Of a DNA stretch of 39,015 nt, positions 33,826 to 39,015 are shown in pieces. Origin of the DNA: Bacillota bacterium (GTDB lineage Bacteria > Bacillota > Clostridia > Lachnospirales > Lachnospiraceae); the NCBI GenBank assembly GCA_023424995.1, contig JAFADH010000113.1, positions 1-39,015 of the forward strand, given 5' to 3'. The notes below the pieces were generated by a model. The model was not told the origin of the DNA. It did no database searches and saw only the letters and a list, made by a program, of their open reading frames with translations. The position numbers were made by a program, and so were the translations under genes. The number at the start of each line of letters is the position of its first letter. Position 1 is the stretch's first letter.

Positions 33826-33866
33826 AAAAGCCTGATTGGGTATACATGGCACCCAATCAGGCTTTT
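33826..33866 (-). terminator. Intrinsic terminator of the GH4 gene
   Basis: A perfect 16-bp stem (AAAAGCCTGATTGGGT, 33826-33841, with 33851-33866) and a 9-nt loop; the minus-strand 3' arm ends in CTTTT. It insulates the rpoB promoter from upstream transcription. Confidence 0.88.
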
Positions 33867-33913
33867 CCTGTGTGACAGACAATTATACTGCCCCGGATTA
33901 TCGATAATTATCT

Positions 33914-35236
33914 TTATCTGTAATTCTTCATATACTCCCCATGTGCGGCGATCAATTCATCGCACATAGCCGCAATCTGGTCCAGGTTAAGCTCTGCCGC
34001 CGTATGAGGATCCAGCATGGCTGCACGGTAGACATCTTCCTTCTTATGGGTCCGCGCCGCTTCAACGGTCATCAGCTGGGCATTGATGTTCGTCATGTTC
34101 ATGGCTGCAAGCTGCACCGGAAGCCTGCCCACATGACAGGGAGTAATTCCGTTCCCGTCCACCAGACAGGGAACTTCAACGCAGGAATCCTCCGGCAGAT
34201 TTGTTATAAGTCCGGTATTCAATACATTTCCGCCGATTTTTATGGGCTTGTTATTCACGACGGCTTCCATAATATAAGAAGCATATTCATGAGAGCGGGT
34301 ATGGGTTATCCTGCCGTCCTGCAGGATATCGTTCTTTTCTTTCTCCCAGCCGTTGATTTGATTAATACAGCGTCTCGGATATTCATCCAGAGGGATGTTG
34401 AATTTATCAATTAACTCAGGCTGATGTGATTTAATAAAGAAAGAATTATATTCCGCATTATGTTCGCTTGATTCCGTACAATAATAGCCCAAATGCTTAA
34501 TATATTCATAACGCACCATATCCCAATGCTTTTTCCCGGCATTCATTTCTGCTGCACGCCGCTTGATCTCAGGATACAAATCAGTACCGTCCTTATCAAA
34601 TATCTCAAGCAGCCATGCCATATGATTGATTCCTGCTATCAGCTCCCGGCGTCCCTCCAATTTATCCTCCATCCCAAGGGATTTCAGCAAGCCTTCCGAG
34701 CATACCTGGACGCTGTGGCATAAGCCTACCGTCTTAATCTTCGTGTACCGCTGCATATAACCGGTCAGGATTGCCATGGGATTGGTATAATTGATAAATA
34801 ATGTATCCGGGCACACTTCCTCCATATCCGCAGCGAATTCCTCCAGAACAGGAATGGTACGCAGTCCGCGCATGATTCCCCCGATGCCCAGGGTATCCGC
34901 AATTGTCTGCCTCAGGCCATATCGCTTCGGAATCTCAAAATCTATAATGGTACACGGATCATAACCGCCCACCTGAATGGCATTGACAACAAAGTCAGCG
35001 GCTCTTAATGCTTCCTTCCTCTCTTCTGCCCCAAGATAGGTCTTGATTACCGCACGGGATTCATTGATATTCCTGTTAATAGCCTGAAGAATAATCTCAG
35101 ATTCCTCAAGCCGTTTCTTATCAATGTCATATAAAGCAATCTCAGCATCTCTTAACGCAGGTGTGCACATGCAGTCACCCAATACATTTCTGGCAAATAC
35201 GGTACTGCCGGCTCCCATAAATGTTATCTTAATCAT
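33914..35236 (-). CDS. Family 4 glycoside hydrolase (alpha-glucosidase/alpha-galactosidase, MelA/AglA type)
   Basis: A 440-residue NAD- and divalent-metal-dependent glycosidase of family GH4. The N-terminal Rossmann loop is FMGAGSTVFARNVLGD (residues 6-21). VNAIQVGG and NYTNPMA (149-155) are family lines. The metal site is GLCHSVQ with Cys173 and His174, plus GINHMAW with His205. The CHS form is that of the alpha-galactosidase/alpha-glucosidase (and alpha-glucuronidase) branch rather than the 6-phospho-glycosidases. CGGAGG lies eight bases before the ATG. It follows the GH43-type gene by 87 bp on the same strand, so they may form a plant-glycan unit: the surface enzyme cuts and this cytoplasmic enzyme finishes. 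The precise substrate is uncertain. Confidence 0.9.
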   Translation of the reverse strand: MIKITFMGAGSTVFARNVLGDCMCTPALRDAEIALYDIDKKRLEESEIILQAINRNINESRAVIKTYLGAEERKEALRAADFVVNAIQVGGYDPCTIIDFEIPKRYGLRQTIADTLGIGGIMRGLRTIPVLEEFAADMEEVCPDTLFINYTNPMAILTGYMQRYTKIKTVGLCHSVQVCSEGLLKSLGMEDKLEGRRELIAGINHMAWLLEIFDKDGTDLYPEIKRRAAEMNAGKKHWDMVRYEYIKHLGYYCTESSEHNAEYNSFFIKSHQPELIDKFNIPLDEYPRRCINQINGWEKEKNDILQDGRITHTRSHEYASYIMEAVVNNKPIKIGGNVLNTGLITNLPEDSCVEVPCLVDGNGITPCHVGRLPVQLAAMNMTNINAQLMTVEAARTHKKEDVYRAAMLDPHTAAELNLDQIAAMCDELIAAHGEYMKNYR

Positions 35237-35323
35237 AATAATACCTCCGGTCCTTTATAATTGTATCCTTCGTATGCCGAACTCCTGGTTTGCCCCATAC
35301 ATGGTATACAGGACCAATATATA

Positions 35324-37945
35324 TTATTTATTTTTTCTTTTCAATAGTCTTTTTACAATAATTATCATACCGGCTGCTGCCATGGCCAATATTACAGCAA
35401 GAGCTGCCGGTAAAACCGGATTCCACAGGAATTTTCTCCGGTCCGCCGCTGTATCCGATGCCTCCTTATCCGGTGTCGTTATATCCGGTGTCGTTGTATC
35501 CGGCACTATTTGATCCGGCACTGTTTGATCCGGTACAATAGGAAATACACTTAATTCGGAAAAACCGCGCTCCCGGTGAGAACCGCCGATGCCGATGCGT
35601 CCGTGGGTAATGGGATCCGGATCAGTGTAGTCCATGACAAGTTCTCCGTTTATATAAAGCCTGAGCTTCTGTCCTTCCAGTAGAACACGCAGATGTGCAT
35701 CCTCCGAAAGCGCTGTTTCCAGCCTGATATCCGCAAGCTTTTCACTGTCATACCTGCATTTTTCCAGAATAACGAATTTCGGCGCAATGGTCAGACGGTA
35801 TCCGAAGAAGGCATTCTCCACCTGGGCTTCGTACCAGGATTCGTTCGTAGAGCGGAGATAAAGCTGGAGCATTCCGCTGGTGCCCTCCAGTCCTCCGGGA
35901 ATGGTCGCTTCTATTCCGTAATCCTGCCAGCCGGTATCACCGGTAAAGGCTTTGGTCTGGATATGCGGCGGAATATAACCGTATTCCGTCTTCTCAAATT
36001 CCCGGACAACACTTCCGAGGAATTTCCAGCCTGTCTTTCCAACACGTTCGGATTCTTTAATCAGCTCAACCGCTGTCTCCACTTTCGCGGATTTATATCC
36101 GGAGAAGCTCTCCAGCAGTATGTCCTTTCCTTTTAAAAGTTCAACCTTAAGTGTCAGGAAGCCTTCTTCTAAAAGAAGCTCCCCCAGTGTGACGACGGTA
36201 AAACCTTCTTCATCACGAACCTGTAAGTCCTTTATCTTATAATTCTTTTCCTCTCCGCCTTCGGTTGATACTGCGAGCTCCGCACCGTCCAAGGCGCCGC
36301 TAAGACGTACGTCCAGGGAATACAGGCCTGTTTCCCTTACCGATATGGCATACCGGAGCCAGTCTCCGGTATCCTGCAGCAGAACCGCATGGCTGCCGCT
36401 TTGGGTTTTTCTTATATTAACCGTATCCGTACGCCGGTAATCGGATTCATTACCCCCCTCGGATTGATAGCCTTCCCCTTTGCCAGGCAGATAATGTACC
36501 GCGTCAAATGTACCGGGAATTGATTTGGGAGCCATATAATCGCTCGTTCCGCCGCTTGTATTGGAAAATGCAATATAACGAAGCTCCCCGGCCCTCACCG
36601 AGGCGCCGATCCGTCCGCCAGAAAGAGTGGTCTCCGTCTCCAGCCGATGCATTCCGTCATAGAAAAGTGCCAGTGTTCCTCCCGTCTTTTCAAGCCGAAG
36701 GGCATGATGTGCCGCCTGGTTGGAGCCTTCCGGCACCGTTCCTTCCGTAAGCACCTGCTGCCTGCCGTCACGTATCTCGGATAGTCTGAGAATATTGCCT
36801 GACAGCTCCGCTAATCCATAATTTTTTTCTCCCTGATAGGAGAATACGGCAGAGAGATCCCCGGAAGAGATATTCCATTCTGCTATAAAATCCGAATTGC
36901 TTTCCGTTCGGGATACTGAATACTCTTCCTCTTTGATTACTATTTTCTCCAGCTCCATGCCCTTTCCTTCATCTTCCCAGGCATAGAATTCCGGTTGGAC
37001 AGGTACCGGCTGCTCCCAATCGTTCGGTGCCGTGGCAGTCAGTTTTGTCCCGTTGAAAAACAGCCGGTCAAGGTTGAATTTACGGTTTGGACTGTATAGA
37101 CGGTTATTATGGAATGCCATATAATAGCTGTCCATATCCGGCCCCATCACCACGGAGTTATGGCCCAGCGCCCAATAACCATCCGTGGTATTGATGACAA
37201 GCACACTGTTCCTTGGCATGACAAAATCCTTATCCGGATATTCCGATACCGCATATGCAATACGGTAACCTTCGCTTAGTACATGGTTGCCGGTAAGGGT
37301 CATGAAGTACAGACCGCCCCTCTTAAATACCTGGGGACCTTCCGTCCAGTGGCCCAGATAGGCACCGGTGCTCTTTTCATATCCAAACTCGGTATAGTCC
37401 GTGATCTCGCTGGATTTGATGCCGGAACCGTCCGCCCGGTAAAAGTACTCGCGGCCGTCATCGTCGAAGAACAGGCTGCCGTCAATCATTCGCCCGATAT
37501 TCTCCGTAATAAATTCGAAAGGTCCCAAAGGACTCGCTGACCGTAACAGTCTGTGCCCTGCACCATGGGGTGTCGAAGTGACCATATAAAAATATCCGTC
37601 CCTGGCATAAACTACTTCAGGCGCATATGCATTCCTGAGCTCCTGATCCCTGGCTATCTCTCCCTCGTATTCCCAATTCACCAGTGTCTCCGAGGACCAG
37701 CATTTTAAATAGGTATCCCATCCGGAGCAGTACAGGTAATAGCGCCCGTTAAACCGCATGACAAACGGATCTCCAAGCTCTCCGTCCTGCCAGGCATGAT
37801 CAATATCCATGGGATTTTTATAGGTTTTCAAGGACTCATCTTCCTCCTTTATAACAGCATCCGCACCGGACTCCCGGGCTGGTATCAGTACCGCTGCAAG
37901 CAGCAACATGAAGATAAATATAAATTTATATTTCAGTTTAATCAC
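35324..37945 (-). CDS. Membrane-anchored GH43-type glycosidase with accessory domains
   Basis: An 873-residue surface protein. The start is GTG 37945, with GGAGG five bases upstream; the in-frame ATG 37966 lies before that site. Residues about 3-26 are a signal peptide. A five-bladed-propeller GH43 domain covers about 43-330, with the three acids visible: Asp59 in ELGDPFVM (base), Asp155 in MIDGSLFF and Glu202 in WTEGPQVF (acid). Several beta-sandwich domains follow (about 360-490 and 500-620), then a LamG-like domain to about 800. A stalk of (V)PDQTVPDQIVPDT repeats leads to one transmembrane helix (about 845-865) and the basic end KRLLKRKNK. Arabinan- or xylan-type substrates are usual for GH43. 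It lies upstream of the GH4 gene and after a sialidase-fold gene. Confidence 0.87.
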   Translation of the reverse strand: MIKLKYKFIFIFMLLLAAVLIPARESGADAVIKEEDESLKTYKNPMDIDHAWQDGELGDPFVMRFNGRYYLYCSGWDTYLKCWSSETLVNWEYEGEIARDQELRNAYAPEVVYARDGYFYMVTSTPHGAGHRLLRSASPLGPFEFITENIGRMIDGSLFFDDDGREYFYRADGSGIKSSEITDYTEFGYEKSTGAYLGHWTEGPQVFKRGGLYFMTLTGNHVLSEGYRIAYAVSEYPDKDFVMPRNSVLVINTTDGYWALGHNSVVMGPDMDSYYMAFHNNRLYSPNRKFNLDRLFFNGTKLTATAPNDWEQPVPVQPEFYAWEDEGKGMELEKIVIKEEEYSVSRTESNSDFIAEWNISSGDLSAVFSYQGEKNYGLAELSGNILRLSEIRDGRQQVLTEGTVPEGSNQAAHHALRLEKTGGTLALFYDGMHRLETETTLSGGRIGASVRAGELRYIAFSNTSGGTSDYMAPKSIPGTFDAVHYLPGKGEGYQSEGGNESDYRRTDTVNIRKTQSGSHAVLLQDTGDWLRYAISVRETGLYSLDVRLSGALDGAELAVSTEGGEEKNYKIKDLQVRDEEGFTVVTLGELLLEEGFLTLKVELLKGKDILLESFSGYKSAKVETAVELIKESERVGKTGWKFLGSVVREFEKTEYGYIPPHIQTKAFTGDTGWQDYGIEATIPGGLEGTSGMLQLYLRSTNESWYEAQVENAFFGYRLTIAPKFVILEKCRYDSEKLADIRLETALSEDAHLRVLLEGQKLRLYINGELVMDYTDPDPITHGRIGIGGSHRERGFSELSVFPIVPDQTVPDQIVPDTTTPDITTPDKEASDTAADRRKFLWNPVLPAALAVILAMAAAGMIIIVKRLLKRKNK

Positions 37946-38125
37946 ATTTCCCTCCAAATTTATCATTAATCTGCAAGAAGGCTTCCGCCTCTAAAGAGGT
38001 GAAGAGCTGAACAGCAAACAAAACCCGTTCAATCCCTGTTTTCCTGCAAAAGATTTGTCTGTCAGCCGCATCCGGATTTTATCTCATTATATATCTTATT
38101 GCATCTTCCCTGTATCTATAATATA

Positions 38126-38179
38126 AGAAGCGCCGCAAGGGATGCAATTGCTTCCTGCACCCCTTGTTTATGAGCTTCT
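38126..38179 (-). terminator. Possible terminator of the sialidase-fold gene
   Basis: GCAAGGGATGCA (38135-38146) pairs with TGCACCCCTTGT (38156-38167) with one G-U-type mismatch, and outer arms AGAAGC/GCTTCT add six pairs. The minus-strand tail is CTTATATTATAG, with few consecutive T residues. Confidence 0.45.
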
Positions 38180-38210
38180 GTTAATTCAATTTCTTTATCA
38201 TAAGCATAAT

Positions 38211-39015
38211 CTACGGCAGCATCCTGTAAAATCTCTGGTTTCCGTAGAAATGATCAATGGTCACCAGCACATCATTGGATGCCGTCTCCAGCATTCCCGG
38301 CGCATAGGACTGGTTTCCCGCCGTCCATATGGAGGTCTTGCCGCCCCAGGTTTCAAAATTGGTCAAAGTCTTTATATATTTTATATGGGACCTTCTTCTC
38401 ATAACATCCAGATTCGACATATCCGGTGTTCCGCCATGATCCTCATCCGTACAGAATACGACTCCTACCGGACCGTTGCCTACCCTTATGGCTACCGGAC
38501 AATATGCATTATATCTTCTCGAACTTCCGGGATCGATCCCTGCCTGGTATACGATCCTTCTGCCCGCATAATCCCAGGTATATCCGCCGTCAAAGGACTG
38601 GATCGCCCTTACAACATTCGCATACACACCGCCGCTCTGGCTGTCCTCGATCCCTTCCGTAACCAGCATGATCCGGTTGCCGCCCAGGTTGACCGCGGAG
38701 GCCATACCGTCCCGTATGAATTTGGTTTTACTGGCGTCCCTGGAGGCTGCTACCACTCCGTATTTATTCCAGTTACCGGTTAATCCGTTCCTGCCCTGCA
38801 TGGCAATCCATTGGGAGCCCGAGCTTCCGTTCTGGGTCGCCAGGGGCTCCGAATCATAATAGCACTGCAAATCTCCGTTATTTGCGATAAACAGCCAGGG
38901 CGCCCCTACAAATTGGGTCTGGCCGGAAATTACCGTACTGTCATAGGACCATCCGGCTCCGCTGTTCGTGCTTTTACATACCACGACCGAGTACTGCCCC
39001 GATTGGTTACGCTCA
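38211..39015 (-). CDS. C-terminal part of a sialidase-fold glycosidase, possibly GH93 exo-arabinanase (5' truncated)
   Basis: The frame is open to the window edge, so the gene starts outside; the visible 267 residues are the C-terminal part. Two Asp-box-type motifs are seen: STNSGAGW and SFDGGYTW, as in six-bladed sialidase-fold propellers. WLFIANNGDLQCYYDSEPLA and FIRDGMASAVNLGGNRIMLV resemble GH93 exo-alpha-1,5-arabinanases, which would fit the GH43 and GH4 genes downstream on the same strand. A sialidase or another BNR-repeat protein remains possible because the catalytic residues of either family cannot be checked on this fragment. There is no anchor at the C-terminus; the protein ends ...NQRFYRMLP. 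Confidence 0.7.
   Translation of the reverse strand, partial: ERNQSGQYSVVVCKSTNSGAGWSYDSTVISGQTQFVGAPWLFIANNGDLQCYYDSEPLATQNGSSGSQWIAMQGRNGLTGNWNKYGVVAASRDASKTKFIRDGMASAVNLGGNRIMLVTEGIEDSQSGGVYANVVRAIQSFDGGYTWDYAGRRIVYQAGIDPGSSRRYNAYCPVAIRVGNGPVGVVFCTDEDHGGTPDMSNLDVMRRRSHIKYIKTLTNFETWGGKTSIWTAGNQSYAPGMLETASNDVLVTIDHFYGNQRFYRMLP

Larger units (their letters stand above)
33601..33913. other. Intergenic region between rpoB and the GH4 gene
   Basis: It holds the terminator of the GH4 gene, the rpoB promoter and an AT-rich leader of roughly 105 nt. A small CTCAA/TTGAG dyad lies just upstream of the -35 box. No ORF or recognised riboswitch is seen. Confidence 0.7.

Overview
The window looks like a chromosomal segment of a low-to-moderate-GC, spore-forming, anaerobic Firmicute, most likely class Clostridia and probably Lachnospiraceae or a close relative. 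This rests on the style of the proteins: an ECF sigma/anti-sigma pair with a DUF4367-like anti-sigma factor, a pspA-ydjGHI-type membrane-stress locus, a collagen-like exosporium-type protein, RocG/GudB-type glutamate dehydrogenase, clostridial RpoB/RpoC, and plant-glycan glycosidases. AGGAGG ribosome sites and TTGACA/TATAAT promoters also fit. The assignment is inference; no rRNA is present.

Layout. (1) 1-647: 3' end of a sortase-anchored choice-of-anchor-I-type surface protein. (2) 756-4582, minus strand: anti-sigma factor, ECF sigma factor, a small membrane protein and an RlmI-like methyltransferase. (3) 4785-8970, plus strand: pspA, a zinc-ribbon membrane protein, a TPM-domain protein and an SPFH protein, matching the B. 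subtilis pspA-ydjGHI module. (4) 8971-9602: no intact gene; a decayed stretch with short repeats and a leftover terminator. (5) 9603-20779, minus strand: a region centred on iron. In transcription order it has an AraC regulator, a Fur-box-like site, a siderophore-type binding lipoprotein, two FecCD permeases, a FecE ATPase, a NifH-like ATPase, two nitrogenase component-1-like proteins, then a secreted two-repeat protein. (6) 20896-25413: phosphoglucomutase, a divergent collagen-like protein with a SigK-like promoter, and glutamate dehydrogenase. (7) 25634-33740: rpoB and rpoC with their own promoter and terminator, both encoding unusual acidic C-terminal tails; the RpoB tail ends in a zinc ribbon. 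(8) 33826-39015: GH4 glycosidase, a membrane-anchored GH43-type glycosidase and the 3' part of a sialidase-fold (possibly GH93) enzyme.

The strongest candidate for an undescribed system is region 5. A Fur-like operator sits before an iron/tetrapyrrole-type ABC importer, and the same-strand genes downstream encode a minimal nitrogenase-like reductase. One component-1 protein keeps the three cluster cysteines; the other has lost all three, an arrangement reminiscent of the dark-operative protochlorophyllide reductase BchN/BchB. No nif assembly genes (nifE, nifN, nifB) are seen in the window. The simplest reading is a two-component reductase acting on the imported ligand (ferric siderophore, haem or another tetrapyrrole) during iron limitation; this is a hypothesis. 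A 17-bp AT-rich tandem array lies between the two component-1 genes.

Secondary points of interest are the RpoB zinc-ribbon tail and the RpoC acidic tail, the possible SigK promoter ahead of the collagen-like gene, and the internal terminator that separates pspA from its partners.
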